A DNA stretch of 64,000 nucleotides, from the NCBI RefSeq assembly GCF_030411955.1, contig NZ_JASNRA010000003.1:234574-298573 (forward strand). Reading direction: 5' to 3'. Shown here piece by piece: positions 10,983-20,667 of this stretch. The notes under the pieces were generated by a model. The model worked only from the letters and a program-made list of their open reading frames with translations, was not told the origin of the DNA and searched no databases. Within the stretch, counting starts at the first letter, position 1. Every line of letters begins with the position of its first letter. This DNA is from Massilia sp. YIM B02443. GTDB taxonomy: Bacteria > Pseudomonadota > Gammaproteobacteria > Burkholderiales > Burkholderiaceae_D. A program made the position numbers and the translations under genes.

Positions 10983-11287
10983 CCGTATCGCTCGCACACT
11001 ACCTGATCCTGGGCGCGATCCTGTTCGCGATCTCGGTGGTCGGCATCTTCCTGAACCGGAAGAACATCATCATCCTGCTGATGGCCATCGAACTGATGCT
11101 GCTGGCGGTGAACCTGAACTTCATCGCGTTTTCCCATTACCTGGGCGACGCGGCGGGGCAGATCTTCGTGTTCTTCATCCTGACCGTCGCCGCCGCCGAA
11201 TCGGCCATCGGCCTGGCGATCCTGGTGGTCCTGTTCCGTAACCTGGACACGATCAACGTGGAAGACCTCGACAGCCTCAAGGGCTGA
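10979..11287 (+). CDS. nuoK: NADH-quinone oxidoreductase subunit K
   Basis: NuoK is a three-helix antiporter-like subunit in the proton pathway, 102 residues. The membrane glutamates expected in helices two and three are visible (LMAIELML near residue 36–40 and [12 protein letters not shown] near 70). Translational coupling to nuoJ is indicated by the four-base overlap. Confidence 0.98.
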   Translation: MTVSLAHYLILGAILFAISVVGIFLNRKNIIILLMAIELMLLAVNLNFIAFSHYLGDAAGQIFVFFILTVAAAESAIGLAILVVLFRNLDTINVEDLDSLKG

Positions 11288-11327
11288 TTGGTCTCGCTCG
11301 ATAACTTATAACGAATAAGGTTCAACA

Positions 11328-13427
11328 ATGGCGGGGCAAATCTCTACCTCACTCTTACTGGCGGTGCCGCTGGCGCCGCTGGCAGGCTCGGCGATCGCCG
11401 GCCTGCTCGGCACCAAGTTCCTGGGCAATGTGGTCGGCCGCAAGGTGTCGCATACGGCGACCATCCTGGGCGTCGCGATCGCGCTGGTGATCTCGGTCAT
11501 GACCCTGATGGCCACCCTGGACGGCTTCAAACTGAATGAAGACATCTACACCTGGATGACGATCGGCACGCTGAAGATGGCGGTCGGCTTCCAGATCGAC
11601 ACCCTGACCGCGATGATGATGTGCGTCGTCACGTCGGTGTCGCTGATGGTGCACATCTACACGATCGGCTACATGGCGGAAGACGACGGGTACAACCGCT
11701 TCTTCTCGTACATCTCGCTGTTCACGTTCGCGATGCTGATGCTGGTCATGTCCAACAACTTCCTGCAGCTGTTCTTCGGCTGGGAAGCGGTGGGCCTGGT
11801 CTCGTACCTCCTGATCGGCTTCTGGTACACCCGTCCGACCGCGATCTTCGCCAACATGAAGGCCTTCCTGGTCAACCGCGTCGGCGACTTCGGCTTCATC
11901 CTCGGTATCGGCCTGCTGCTGGCCGCGTCCGGTTCGATGCAGTACACCGAAGTGTTCGCGCAAGCCGACCAGCTGGCGCAAATGACCGTGCCCGGCACCG
12001 ACTGGCCGCTGCTGACCGCCGCCTGCATCTGCCTGTTCATCGGCGCGATGGGCAAGTCGGCGCAGTTCCCGCTGCACGTCTGGCTGCCGGACTCGATGGA
12101 AGGCCCGACCCCGATCTCGGCACTGATCCACGCCGCAACGATGGTTACCGCCGGCATCTTCATGGTGTCGCGCATGTCGCCACTGTTCGAGCTGTCGGAT
12201 GGCGCACTGAGCTTCATCATCGTCATCGGTTCGATCACCGCGCTGTTCATGGGCTTCCTGGGCATCATCCAGAACGACATCAAGCGCGTCGTCGCTTACT
12301 CGACCCTGTCGCAGCTGGGCTACATGACCGTAGCGCTGGGCGTGTCGGCCTACTCGGTCGCCGCCTTCCACCTGATGACCCACGCGTTCTTCAAGGCACT
12401 GCTGTTCCTCGGCGCCGGCTCGGTCATCATCGGCATGCACCACGACCAGGACATGCGTAACATGGGCGGCCTGCGCAAGTACATGCCGATCACCTGGATC
12501 ACCTCGCTGATCGGCTCGCTGGCCCTGATCGGTACCCCATTGTTCTCGGGCTTCTACTCGAAGGACTCGATCATCGAGGCGGTGCACGCAAGCAATCTGC
12601 CGGGTGCCGGTTTCGCCAACTTCGCGGTGCTGGCCGGCGTGTTCGTCACGGCGTTCTACTCGTTCCGCATGTACTTCCTGGTGTTCCACGGTGAAGAGCG
12701 TTTCGGCAAGGCGCATGCCCATGATCACCACGATGCGCACCACACCAAGGCCGCCCACGGCGACCCGCACGCGCTGCACGATTCGGATGCGCACCATGAG
12801 GAAGAGCACGACGACCACGGCCACCACGGCCTGGCCCCGGGCCAGAAGCCGCACGAGTCGCCATGGGTCGTGACCCTGCCGCTGATCCTGCTGGCGATCC
12901 CGTCGGTCATCGTCGGCTACCTGGCCATCGGTCCTATGCTGCACGGACACTTCTTCGACGGCGTCATCACCGTCAACCCGAGCCACCCGGCAATGGCCGA
13001 ACTGGGCGAGATGTTCCACGGCGCCGGCGCCATGGCGCTGCACGGCCTGCAGACCGCACCGTTCTGGCTGGCACTGGCAGGCGTGGTTGCCGCGTATTAC
13101 TGCTACATGATCAATCCACGCGTGCCGGCATGGTTCTACGCCAAGCTCAAGCCGCTGCACACCCTGCTGGACAACAAGTACTACATGGACGCGTTCAACC
13201 AGAAAGTCTTTGCCGGCGGCGCACTCGGCGTCGGCAAGGGCCTGTGGAACGTGGGCGACCGCGGCCTGATCGACGGCCTGATCGTCAACGGCAGCGCCAA
13301 GGTGGTGGCATGGTTCTCGACGGTCACCAAGACCGCCCAGACCGGCTACATCTACCACTATGCGTTCGTGATGATCGCAGGCGTGCTGGCCGCCATGCTG
13401 TACTTCTTCCCGTTCTGGCGCGGTTAA
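11328..13427 (+). CDS. nuoL: NADH-quinone oxidoreductase subunit L
   Basis: NuoL is the distal antiporter-like proton-pumping subunit with a long lateral helix; 699 residues, longer than the ~610 of E. coli. The antiporter core includes FFGWEAVGLVSYLLIGFWY and LIHAATMVTAGIFMVSR. A histidine- and aspartate-rich loop of about 40 residues (~461–505, coded around 12709–12840) contains many HH, HD and DHH pairs and accounts for part of the extra length. A similar His-rich loop is, from memory, seen in other betaproteobacterial NuoL proteins. Confidence 0.97.
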   Translation: MAGQISTSLLLAVPLAPLAGSAIAGLLGTKFLGNVVGRKVSHTATILGVAIALVISVMTLMATLDGFKLNEDIYTWMTIGTLKMAVGFQIDTLTAMMMCVVTSVSLMVHIYTIGYMAEDDGYNRFFSYISLFTFAMLMLVMSNNFLQLFFGWEAVGLVSYLLIGFWYTRPTAIFANMKAFLVNRVGDFGFILGIGLLLAASGSMQYTEVFAQADQLAQMTVPGTDWPLLTAACICLFIGAMGKSAQFPLHVWLPDSMEGPTPISALIHAATMVTAGIFMVSRMSPLFELSDGALSFIIVIGSITALFMGFLGIIQNDIKRVVAYSTLSQLGYMTVALGVSAYSVAAFHLMTHAFFKALLFLGAGSVIIGMHHDQDMRNMGGLRKYMPITWITSLIGSLALIGTPLFSGFYSKDSIIEAVHASNLPGAGFANFAVLAGVFVTAFYSFRMYFLVFHGEERFGKAHAHDHHDAHHTKAAHGDPHALHDSDAHHEEEHDDHGHHGLAPGQKPHESPWVVTLPLILLAIPSVIVGYLAIGPMLHGHFFDGVITVNPSHPAMAELGEMFHGAGAMALHGLQTAPFWLALAGVVAAYYCYMINPRVPAWFYAKLKPLHTLLDNKYYMDAFNQKVFAGGALGVGKGLWNVGDRGLIDGLIVNGSAKVVAWFSTVTKTAQTGYIYHYAFVMIAGVLAAMLYFFPFWRG

Positions 13428-13448
13428 TCAGAGGCAGAGACAAAAAAA

Positions 13449-14945
13449 ATGACGCAGTTATCCACTTTTCCACCGTACCTGAGCCTGGCGATCTGGCTCC
13501 CGATCCTGTTCGGCGTGCTGGTCCTGGCCGTCGGCCGCGACAAGAACGCCGGCATGGTCCGCATGCTGTCGCTCGTCGGCGCGGTCGTCAGCCTGCTGCC
13601 GACGATCCCGCTGATCACGAATTTCGACAACGCCGCCCACGGCATGCAGTTCTTCGAACAGGCAGCCTGGATCGAACGCTTCAACATCTTCTACCGCCTC
13701 GGCGTGGACGGCCTGTCGCTGTGGTTCGTGCCGCTGACCGCCTTCATCACCATCATCGTGGTGGCGGCGGCGTGGCAGGTGATTGAGGAACGTGTCGCCC
13801 AGTACATGGGTTCGTTCCTGATCCTGTCGGGCCTGATGATCGGCGTGTTCGTCGCCCTCGACGGCCTGCTGTTCTACTTCTTCTTCGAAGCCACCCTGAT
13901 CCCGATGTTCATCATCATCGGCGTGTTCGGCGGCCCGAACCGTGTGTACGCGGCCTTTAAATTCTTCCTGTACACGTTCTTCGGTTCGCTGCTGACCCTG
14001 GTCGCGATCGTCTACCTGTACAACAAGTCGGGCTCGTTCAACATCCTCGACTGGCACAACCAGCCGCTGACGATGAAAGAACAGATCCTGATCTTCATCG
14101 CCTTCTTCATGGCCTTCGCCGTGAAAGTGCCGATGTGGCCGGTGCACACCTGGCTGCCGGATGCCCACGTCGAAGCGCCGACCGGCGGCTCGGTGGTGCT
14201 GGCCGCGATCATGCTGAAGCTGGGCGCTTATGGCTTCCTGCGTTTCTCGCTGCCGATCGCCCCGGACGCCAGCCAGTACCTGGCCCCGGTGGTCATCGTG
14301 CTTTCCTTGATTGCCGTCATCTACATCGGCCTGGTGGCCCTGGTGCAGAAGGACATGAAGAAACTGGTCGCCTACTCGTCGATCGCGCACATGGGCTTCG
14401 TGACCCTGGGCTTCTTCATGTTCAACGACCTGGGCGTGCAGGGCGGCCTGATGCAGTCGATCTCGCACGGCTTCGTGTCGGGCGCGATGTTCCTGTGCAT
14501 CGGCGTGCTGTACGACCGAGTGCACTCGCGTGAAATCGCCGCCTACGGCGGTGTGGTCAACACCATGCCGAAGTTCGCCGCCTTTGCCGTGCTGTTCTCG
14601 ATGGCCAACGCCGGCCTGCCCGCCACCTCGGGCTTCATCGGCGAATTCATGGTCATCCTGGGCGCGGTCGAGTTCAACTTCTGGACCGGCGTTGCCTCGG
14701 GCACCGCGCTGATCCTGGGCGCCGCCTACTCGCTGTGGATGGTCAAGCGCGTCATCTTCGGACCGGTCGCCAACAAGCACGTCGCCGAACTGACCGACCT
14801 GAACGGCCGTGAGTTCGCCATCCTGTCGGTGCTGGCGATCGCCACGCTGCTGATGGGCCTGTACCCGGCGCCGATCGCCGAAACGCTGCAGGTGTCGGTC
14901 ACCGACCTCCTGCAACACGTCGCAGTCAGCAAAGTGCCTCAATAA
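13449..14945 (+). CDS. nuoM: NADH-quinone oxidoreductase subunit M
   Basis: This is an antiporter-like proton-pumping subunit with 498 residues. Conserved segments include FFFEATLIPMFIIIG (helix 5 glutamate), KVPMWPVHTWLPDAHVEAPTGGSV and the broken-helix lysine region KKLVAYSSIAHMG. It lies between nuoL and nuoN with short gaps of 21 and 6 bases. Confidence 0.98.
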   Translation: MTQLSTFPPYLSLAIWLPILFGVLVLAVGRDKNAGMVRMLSLVGAVVSLLPTIPLITNFDNAAHGMQFFEQAAWIERFNIFYRLGVDGLSLWFVPLTAFITIIVVAAAWQVIEERVAQYMGSFLILSGLMIGVFVALDGLLFYFFFEATLIPMFIIIGVFGGPNRVYAAFKFFLYTFFGSLLTLVAIVYLYNKSGSFNILDWHNQPLTMKEQILIFIAFFMAFAVKVPMWPVHTWLPDAHVEAPTGGSVVLAAIMLKLGAYGFLRFSLPIAPDASQYLAPVVIVLSLIAVIYIGLVALVQKDMKKLVAYSSIAHMGFVTLGFFMFNDLGVQGGLMQSISHGFVSGAMFLCIGVLYDRVHSREIAAYGGVVNTMPKFAAFAVLFSMANAGLPATSGFIGEFMVILGAVEFNFWTGVASGTALILGAAYSLWMVKRVIFGPVANKHVAELTDLNGREFAILSVLAIATLLMGLYPAPIAETLQVSVTDLLQHVAVSKVPQ

Positions 14946-14951
14946 ACTGCC

Positions 14952-16466
14952 ATGAATGAAATGAACTCCACATTGCTCGCGGCCACCGACACCAACCTGG
15001 TGCCGGTGTACGCCGAAATCTTCCTGCTGATCGCGGCTTCCGCGATCCTGCTGATCGACATGTTCCTGAAAGAGGGCAAGCGCAACCTGACCTATGGCCT
15101 GTCGCTGCTGGCCATCGGCGGCTGCGCCGCGTTCTCGTTCGTCGACTTCAGCGCCGGCAGCACGGTCTACACGTTCAACCACATGTACGTGTCGGACCCG
15201 ATGTCGAACCTGCTCAAGCTGTTTACTTACCTGGCCACGGCCATGACCATCGTCTACTCGCGCCAGTACGCCGGCGAGCGCGGCATGATGTCGGGCAACC
15301 TGGGCGGCGAGTTCTACGTGCTGGCCCTGTTCTCGATGCTGGGCCAGATGATCATGATCTCGGGTAACAGCATGCTGTCGCTGTACCTGGGTCTGGAACT
15401 GATGTCGCTGTCGCTGTACGCGCTGGTTGCCCTGCGCCGCGATCACGCGATCTCGACCGAAGCGGCGATGAAGTACTTCATCCTGGGCGCACTGGCTTCC
15501 GGCTTCCTGCTGTACGGCATCTCGATGATCTATGGCGCCACCGGCACCCTGGACATCAACGCCATCAACGCCGCTGCCACCGCAGAGGGCGCCAACCGCA
15601 CCATCCTGGTGTTCGGCCTGGTGTTCGTGGTGGCCGGCCTGGCCTTCAAGCTGGGCGTGGTGCCGTTCCACATGTGGGTCCCGGACGTGGTGCAGGGCGC
15701 CCCGACCGCCGTCACCCTGCTGCTGGGCGGCGCGCCGAAGATCGCGACCTTCGCCATGGTCATCCGCGTGCTGGCCGAGGGCCTGCCGTCGATGGCTTTC
15801 GACTGGCAACAGATGATGATGGTGCTGGCCGTGCTGTCGCTGGCGTTCGGCAACATCACCGCGATCGCGCAGACCAACATCAAGCGTATGCTGGCCTACT
15901 CGACCATCGCGCAGATGGGCTTCGTGCTGCTGGCCATGGTCGTGGGTAATGTTGATGGCGACACCACCAACGCTGCCGCCGCCTACAGCGCCGCGATGTA
16001 CTACACCATCGTCTACGTGATCACCACCGTCGGCACCTTCGGCCTGATCATGATGCTGGCGCGCGCCGGCCATGAAGCCGAGCTGATCAGTGACTTCAAG
16101 GGCCTGGGCAAGCGCAGCCCATGGTTCGCGATCGTCGCCACCATCCTGATGTTCTCGCTGGCCGGCGTGCCGCCGATGGTCGGCTTCATCGCCAAGTACG
16201 CGGTGCTGCAGGCGGTGGCGAATGCGGGCATGGTGTGGCTGGCGGTCGTGGCCGTGCTGTTCTCGCTGATCGGCGCGTTCTACTACCTGCGTATCGTCAA
16301 GACCATCTGGTTCGACGAAGCGGTGGATGCGAGCGCCATCTCGACCCCGACCGACATGCGCGTCATCATGTCGCTCAACGGCGTCGCGATCGTGGTGCTG
16401 GGCATCATCCCGGGTGGTCTGCTGGCGATCTGCTACGCCACCATGCAGGCAACCCTGGCAAACTAA
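14952..16466 (+). CDS. nuoN: NADH-quinone oxidoreductase subunit N
   Basis: This is the third antiporter-like subunit, 504 residues, and the last complex I gene of the operon. Conserved features include LGLELMSLSLYALVAL, FKLGVVPFHMWVPDVVQGAPT and IKRMLAYSTIAQMGF. The start used is ATG 14952; an in-frame ATG nine bases downstream is also possible. Confidence 0.97.
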   Translation: MNEMNSTLLAATDTNLVPVYAEIFLLIAASAILLIDMFLKEGKRNLTYGLSLLAIGGCAAFSFVDFSAGSTVYTFNHMYVSDPMSNLLKLFTYLATAMTIVYSRQYAGERGMMSGNLGGEFYVLALFSMLGQMIMISGNSMLSLYLGLELMSLSLYALVALRRDHAISTEAAMKYFILGALASGFLLYGISMIYGATGTLDINAINAAATAEGANRTILVFGLVFVVAGLAFKLGVVPFHMWVPDVVQGAPTAVTLLLGGAPKIATFAMVIRVLAEGLPSMAFDWQQMMMVLAVLSLAFGNITAIAQTNIKRMLAYSTIAQMGFVLLAMVVGNVDGDTTNAAAAYSAAMYYTIVYVITTVGTFGLIMMLARAGHEAELISDFKGLGKRSPWFAIVATILMFSLAGVPPMVGFIAKYAVLQAVANAGMVWLAVVAVLFSLIGAFYYLRIVKTIWFDEAVDASAISTPTDMRVIMSLNGVAIVVLGIIPGGLLAICYATMQATLAN

Positions 16467-16469
16467 GCT

Positions 16470-16805
16470 TTGGATAATTCCATCGCTGCCTGGCTGGTGG
16501 TCGCCCTCGCGGCGGCCGCGGCCAATCTTCCTTTCCTCAGTGAGCGCGTCTTTGGCGTGGTTCCACTTCCTGGCCGCAGCAGCGGTCAGGAAGCAGGGGA
16601 GGCGCGCACCAAGCGCTTCCCGTTGCGCCTGCTCGAACTGATTGTCTTATACTTCCTCGTCGGCTTCGTCGCGCGCCTGCTCGAATCGCGTATCGGTTCG
16701 GTGTACGTGCAGACTTGGGAGTTCTTTGCGGTGACCGGGTGCCTGTTCCTGGTGCTGGCGTTTCCGGGATTCGTGCTGCGCTACCTGCGCAAGCGGCGCA
16801 ATTAG
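16470..16805 (+). CDS. DUF2818-like small membrane protein
   Basis: The protein has 111 residues with three hydrophobic segments (~5–25, ~52–70, ~80–103) and a basic C-terminal end (KRRN). It starts at TTG three bases after the nuoN stop. From memory, genes of this DUF2818 type follow nuoN in many betaproteobacteria, so it may help assemble or stabilise complex I. That link is inference from position; no catalytic motif is visible. Confidence 0.8.
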   Translation: MDNSIAAWLVVALAAAAANLPFLSERVFGVVPLPGRSSGQEAGEARTKRFPLRLLELIVLYFLVGFVARLLESRIGSVYVQTWEFFAVTGCLFLVLAFPGFVLRYLRKRRN

Positions 16806-16855
16806 ATGACGTTGCCGACACAGCCATCATTCACTCAAACAATGGAGCGCGCATA

Positions 16856-17410
16856 GTGTCGGAACTCAAAGAAACCCGCCTCGACGGTGGCCTGGTGTAC
16901 GACGGCCACTTCCTCAAAGTCGAGCGCGACCGCATCGAGCTGCCTAACGGCAAAACCAGCCACCGCGAATTCATCCGTCATCCGGGCGCCGTCGTCATTC
17001 TTCCTCTCTTGCCCGACGGCCGTGTGTTGCTCGAGCGCCAGTTCCGCTACCCAAACTCGCAAGTCTTCATCGAATTCCCGGCCGGGAAGATCGATCCGGG
17101 CGAACAGCACCTGGCCTGCGCCCAGCGCGAGCTGAAAGAAGAAACCGGCTACACGGCGGGCCGCTGGCGCTTCGTCTGCACCATCCACAACGCCATTGCC
17201 TATTCGGACGAGCACCTGGAACTGTTCCTGGCCGAAGACCTGGTCGCCGGCGAGCAGAAGCTCGACGACGGCGAGTTCCTGGAACTGTTCACCGTGACAG
17301 TGCCCGAGCTGCTGGAAATGGTACGGCGCGGCGAGATCACCGACGTCAAGACCATCATCGGCGCCTTCTGGCTCGAGAAGATCCTGTCCGGGACGTGGAC
17401 GCCCGCCTGA
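16856..17410 (+). CDS. NUDIX hydrolase, ADP-ribose pyrophosphatase type
   Basis: The 184-residue protein has a complete Nudix box (GKIDPGEQ… then RELKEETGY), which binds Mg2+ and cleaves nucleoside diphosphate derivatives. The N-terminal part (REFIRHPGAVVILPLL) matches the ADP-ribose pyrophosphatase subgroup, so ADP-ribose is the likely substrate. The start is GTG 16856, preceded by GGAG at eight bases. A longer frame opens upstream but lacks a site. It overlaps the next gene by 16 bases if that gene begins at GTG 17395. Confidence 0.88.
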   Translation: MSELKETRLDGGLVYDGHFLKVERDRIELPNGKTSHREFIRHPGAVVILPLLPDGRVLLERQFRYPNSQVFIEFPAGKIDPGEQHLACAQRELKEETGYTAGRWRFVCTIHNAIAYSDEHLELFLAEDLVAGEQKLDDGEFLELFTVTVPELLEMVRRGEITDVKTIIGAFWLEKILSGTWTPA

Positions 17411-18102
17411 TCAGGATGGGCGTGCTGGCCGCCGGCCTCTTGGGCGCAGCCTGGCCGACCGCCGCGCAACAGCGCACGCCGTTCCAGGCCAAGTGCGAAG
17501 ATACCATCGGCCAGTCGATCTCGGTGCTGTCGGCCCAGCAGCAGGGCTACCGCGTCGACCCCACCCGTTCCTTCTACGACCTCACTCGCTTGAAAGGACA
17601 GTCTCGCGCCAACGAATGGGTGCTCGGACTGACCCACACCGACGCCCGGATCGACATCAAGGCCGGCGGGCGCATGCTGCAGGATCGCGCCAGCGGCTAC
17701 GAATGCATCATGCCACGGATCGACGTCTCGCTCACCTATCTGCCGATCATGGTCTACGTCAGCCGCGAGTTCCCGCCCGGGACCTGCTCGTACCGCGAGG
17801 TGATGGCGCACGAGATGCGGCATCTCAAGACCTACCAGGATTTTCTGCCGCAGGCTGAGGCGCGGGTGCGCGCTGCGCTCGCCAAGCGCTTCGCCGGCAA
17901 GCCGCTGTATGCGCCGATCGGCCAGGCCCAGGCATCGCTACAGCGCGAGATCGACCGCAGCTGGATGCCCTACATCAAGCGCGAAATGGCGAAGGTCGAG
18001 TTGCTGCAGGCCGCCATCGACACGCCGCAAGAGTACGCGCGACTGGGCAAGGTATGCGGAGGTGAGGTACAGTCTTTGCTTCGACCCAAGCGCCGCAACT
18101 GA
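17395..18102 (+). CDS. Exported protein with HExxH motif, function unknown
   Basis: Residues ~8–25 form a signal peptide (hydrophobic LAAGLLGAAW then TAAQQ). The mature part has four or so cysteines and the sequence AHEMRHLKTY (HExxH at residues 139–143), a possible zinc-metallopeptidase site. It may belong to the predicted secreted Zn-dependent protease group, but I am not sure. The start could be GTG 17395 (235 residues) or ATG 17416 (228 residues, placing the signal peptide at the very N-terminus). It overlaps the NUDIX gene and precedes ispD by 11 bases. Confidence 0.75.
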   Translation: MDARLIRMGVLAAGLLGAAWPTAAQQRTPFQAKCEDTIGQSISVLSAQQQGYRVDPTRSFYDLTRLKGQSRANEWVLGLTHTDARIDIKAGGRMLQDRASGYECIMPRIDVSLTYLPIMVYVSREFPPGTCSYREVMAHEMRHLKTYQDFLPQAEARVRAALAKRFAGKPLYAPIGQAQASLQREIDRSWMPYIKREMAKVELLQAAIDTPQEYARLGKVCGGEVQSLLRPKRRN

Positions 18103-18113
18103 CACACCACTGA

Positions 18114-18851
18114 ATGACCGAACACCAGAACACTCCAAACCAGGACATGACCGTGCGTCACGTTGCCCTGATCCCGGCCGCCGGGGTGGGTGCCCGCATG
18201 GCTGCCGGCAGTCCCAAGCAGTATTTGACCATCGGCAGCAAGCCGATGTTGCGGCATACCGTGGACGCGTTTCTCTCCAGTCCATTGATCGCACACACTT
18301 ACGTCGTGGTCAGTGCCGACGATCCCTTCATCGACGGCGTCCTTCCGGATGCGAGCGAAGAGGGCGCACGGGTCACGGTCCTGCGCTGTGGTGGAGCGAC
18401 CCGTATGGAGTCGATCCGCAACGGGCTGCGTGCAGTCCACGGCACGCTGGGCCAGAACGATTGGGTACTGGTGCATGACGCTGCCCGTCCTGGACTGGAC
18501 GCGGAACTGATCGAACGCTTGATTACTGAAACCGGCGAGCACCCGGTCGGCGGCTTGCTGGCCCTGCCGGTAGTCGACACCGTCAAGCGCAGCGCCCTGG
18601 ATAAAGTCAGCACCGTCCCGCGCGACAGCCTGTGGCTGGCGCAAACGCCGCAAATGTTCCGCTATCAATTGCTCGGTCGCGCACTCGATGCCGCGACCGA
18701 TCCTTCCGCGATTACCGATGACGCCAGTGCGGTTGAAGCCCTCGGCCTGGCCCCCAAGTTAGTCGAAGGACATCCCCGCAACCTGAAGGTCACGCTGCCG
18801 TCCGACATCCGCATCGCCGAGATGTACCTGGCCGCGGCCGCCCGACCTTGA
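18114..18851 (+). CDS. ispD: 2-C-methyl-D-erythritol 4-phosphate cytidylyltransferase
   Basis: IspD joins CTP to methylerythritol phosphate in the non-mevalonate isoprenoid pathway. The nucleotide-binding signature [11 protein letters not shown]…SPKQYL is at residues ~19–42. VHDAARP (about 121–127) and the C-terminal [14 protein letters not shown] are present. Length is 245 residues from ATG 18114; ATG 18150, just before the conserved region, is an alternative start. It is followed by ispF, the usual pair. Confidence 0.96.
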   Translation: MTEHQNTPNQDMTVRHVALIPAAGVGARMAAGSPKQYLTIGSKPMLRHTVDAFLSSPLIAHTYVVVSADDPFIDGVLPDASEEGARVTVLRCGGATRMESIRNGLRAVHGTLGQNDWVLVHDAARPGLDAELIERLITETGEHPVGGLLALPVVDTVKRSALDKVSTVPRDSLWLAQTPQMFRYQLLGRALDAATDPSAITDDASAVEALGLAPKLVEGHPRNLKVTLPSDIRIAEMYLAAAARP

Positions 18852-18888
18852 ACCCGCCTTGAACCGACCATTACAAGCAAACCACACC

Positions 18889-19404
18889 ATGGCACTCGCA
18901 TCCTACAATCCTACCCCGCCGTTTCGCATCGGCACTGGCTACGACAACCACCGCCTGGTCGAAGGCCGCAAGCTGATCGTCGGCGGCGTCACCATCCCGC
19001 ACCGCCTCGGCCTGCTCGGCCACTCGGACGCCGACGTGCTGCTGCATGCGATCATCGACTCGCTGCTGGGCGCGGCCGCGCTGGGCGACATCGGCAAGCA
19101 CTTCCCGGACACCGACCCGATGTTCGCCGGCGCCGATTCGCGCACGCTGCTGCGCGAAGTGGCGCACCGCGTGCTCAACGCCGGCTACACCATCGGCAAT
19201 ATCGACGCCACCATCATCGCCCAGCAGCCGAAGATGGCGCCGCACATCCCGCAAATGGTCTCGCGCATCGCCGAAGATCTGGGCGTGTCGCCGCAGCAGA
19301 TCAACATCAAGGCCAAGACCAACGAGAAGCTGGGCTACCTGGGACGCGAAGAGGGCATGGCGGCGCAGGCGACTGCGCTGCTGATCCGGGTAAACGCCGA
19401 CTAA
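18889..19404 (+). CDS. ispF: 2-C-methyl-D-erythritol 2,4-cyclodiphosphate synthase
   Basis: IspF makes the cyclic diphosphate of the isoprenoid pathway. The N-terminal metal site is D19/H21 in GTGYDNHRL, where Asn replaces the usual Val of the DVH motif. The third-ligand region [14 protein letters not shown] and the C-terminal [19 protein letters not shown] are present. Length is 171 residues from ATG 18889. A TTG ten codons earlier is in frame but less likely. Confidence 0.96.
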   Translation: MALASYNPTPPFRIGTGYDNHRLVEGRKLIVGGVTIPHRLGLLGHSDADVLLHAIIDSLLGAAALGDIGKHFPDTDPMFAGADSRTLLREVAHRVLNAGYTIGNIDATIIAQQPKMAPHIPQMVSRIAEDLGVSPQQINIKAKTNEKLGYLGREEGMAAQATALLIRVNAD

Positions 19405-19797
19405 AAACCCGTATCTGGATGAATGCTGAAGCCTTGAGCAGTATCGACTGAACGCATGAATCTTCGTCCGAAGATACTATTGATGAAGGAGAGTTCTTCA
19501 TGTCATCTAAAAGCAATGAACTTAGAGCACAACCGTTTCGGTAGGTACTGCTGATGATGTTATGTCCGGGGCAGATCTGATAAAGCCTGAGGCCTGATAA
19601 ATTCCAGCTTGCGAATCCTGTCATTGACACAATGGACCCGCCAACCGAGATCTGGCCGCATTCACGTCGAGAGGATTGCCGCCAAAGGCGTTTGACTATA
19701 CATTTTTTCAAGCACTTGCGAGGTTGCTCGAGAATTCTAGAGATATACTTGAGCAAGCCGTCCGCGCTGACTTCCAACGATCCCAAGCAATGAGGCT
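19405..19797. other. Lower-GC spacer, no convincing gene
   Basis: About 390 bases between ispF and the next gene are clearly richer in A/T than the core region. A short frame at 19500 (14 codons) follows an AAGGAG sequence but is too short to claim. A minus-strand frame spanning it resembles nothing and overlaps ispF. The base composition marks the left border of a probable insertion. Confidence 0.5.
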
Positions 19798-20139
19798 TTG
19801 ATATTACCAAAGGATAAAGTAGATTTTGCGACCATTGCTGGTCATCTATATGGGGCACTCGCGAAACAGGCGCAATGCAATATGGTTGCGGTGGGCGCTC
19901 TTATTGAAGTTGCGAAAATAACGCGTTCTAGCGGGAATAGCGAAATAATTCAAAAAGCAGAAGATTTTCTGAAATTATCAAAAGAGCAAAACGACATACT
20001 GAATGTCGTACATGATGAGCTTCAGAAAATGACAGCTGCACTGAAAGAAGAGCTTAAAGAAGAGCTTAAAGAAGAGCTCAAAACTGCGCAGGATATGCAG
20101 ACTGAAGAGAAGAAGGTTGAGTCTCATGACGGAACGTAA
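19798..20139 (+). CDS. Small helical protein of a low-GC insert, unknown function
   Basis: The 113-residue protein is mainly charged and helix-forming. The second half contains three tandem KEEL units coded by an exact 12-base repeat and looks coiled-coil. I do not recognise a family. The start used is TTG 19798, which has no good ribosome binding site; an internal ATG at 19882 is an alternative, so the 5' end is uncertain. Codon use and GC differ from the flanking core genes. Its end overlaps the next gene by 14 bases, so the two probably form one unit. Confidence 0.5.
   Translation: MILPKDKVDFATIAGHLYGALAKQAQCNMVAVGALIEVAKITRSSGNSEIIQKAEDFLKLSKEQNDILNVVHDELQKMTAALKEELKEELKEELKTAQDMQTEEKKVESHDGT
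20044..20079 (+). repeat. Three tandem 12-bp units inside the coiled-coil gene
   Basis: The unit AAAGAAGAGCTT is repeated three times, the last ending in C. It encodes the KEEL repeats and keeps frame, so copy-number changes would only lengthen the coil. Confidence 0.85.
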
Positions 20140-20653
20140 CCATCTTCAGATAGTTGACTTGGAGTATCAGCTGGCGCAAGAGAAGATCGCAGAGCAAAAA
20201 CAAACGGGTTTTGACGGCGGCGGCGGCGGGGGATATGATGGCACCATGGAAAAGCGCCTCACCGCTCTGGAAGCCCGGCTCGATGCAATTCTGCCGACGC
20301 TCGCCACTAAGGCCGATCTCACTGACCTGAAAATCGAGGTGGCTGGGGTTCGTACAGAGGTGACCAAATCTATCGGGGACGTCCGAACTGAGCTCGTCAA
20401 GTCGACCGGAGAACTAAAAGCGGAAATCACCCGTAGCACCGGTGAAACCCAGAAGTGGATGATTGCTACCGTTATTGGCCTGTTCGTGGGTTTCGGTGGG
20501 CTATTTATGGCCATGAGCAACGCTCTGAAACCTAGTGGGGCCAGCCAACCACATTCGACTCCCGCACAAGTGGTGTATGTGCCAGTTGCCCCGGGTACGA
20601 CGCAGCCATCTGCGCCTCCAAGTCAAGCTGCTCCTGCTGTCCCACCGGGATAA
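20126..20653 (+). CDS. Coiled-coil protein with one membrane helix (DUF1640-like)
   Basis: From ATG 20126 the protein has 175 residues. A short N-terminal helix is followed by a run of six glycines. Next comes a heptad-like region (EKRLTALEARLDAIL, then repeated VRTEV/VRTEL/LKAEI units), one transmembrane helix (~112–133) and a Pro/Ser/Ala-rich tail. This layout resembles the DUF1640-type coiled-coil membrane proteins common in prophages and accessory regions; the function is unknown. The start overlaps the upstream gene, and a terminator follows. Confidence 0.65.
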   Translation: MTERNHLQIVDLEYQLAQEKIAEQKQTGFDGGGGGGYDGTMEKRLTALEARLDAILPTLATKADLTDLKIEVAGVRTEVTKSIGDVRTELVKSTGELKAEITRSTGETQKWMIATVIGLFVGFGGLFMAMSNALKPSGASQPHSTPAQVVYVPVAPGTTQPSAPPSQAAPAVPPG

Positions 20654-20667
20654 TGTGCTGTTCGACC

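Noticed and set aside
13458..16073. Long minus-strand open frame opposite nuoM and nuoN
   Set aside because: It is a GC-driven shadow of two certain genes, dominated by Gln/His/Asp/Arg with no domain.
19307..19858. Minus-strand frame spanning the ispF–insert spacer
   Set aside because: It overlaps ispF and the next gene and resembles nothing known.
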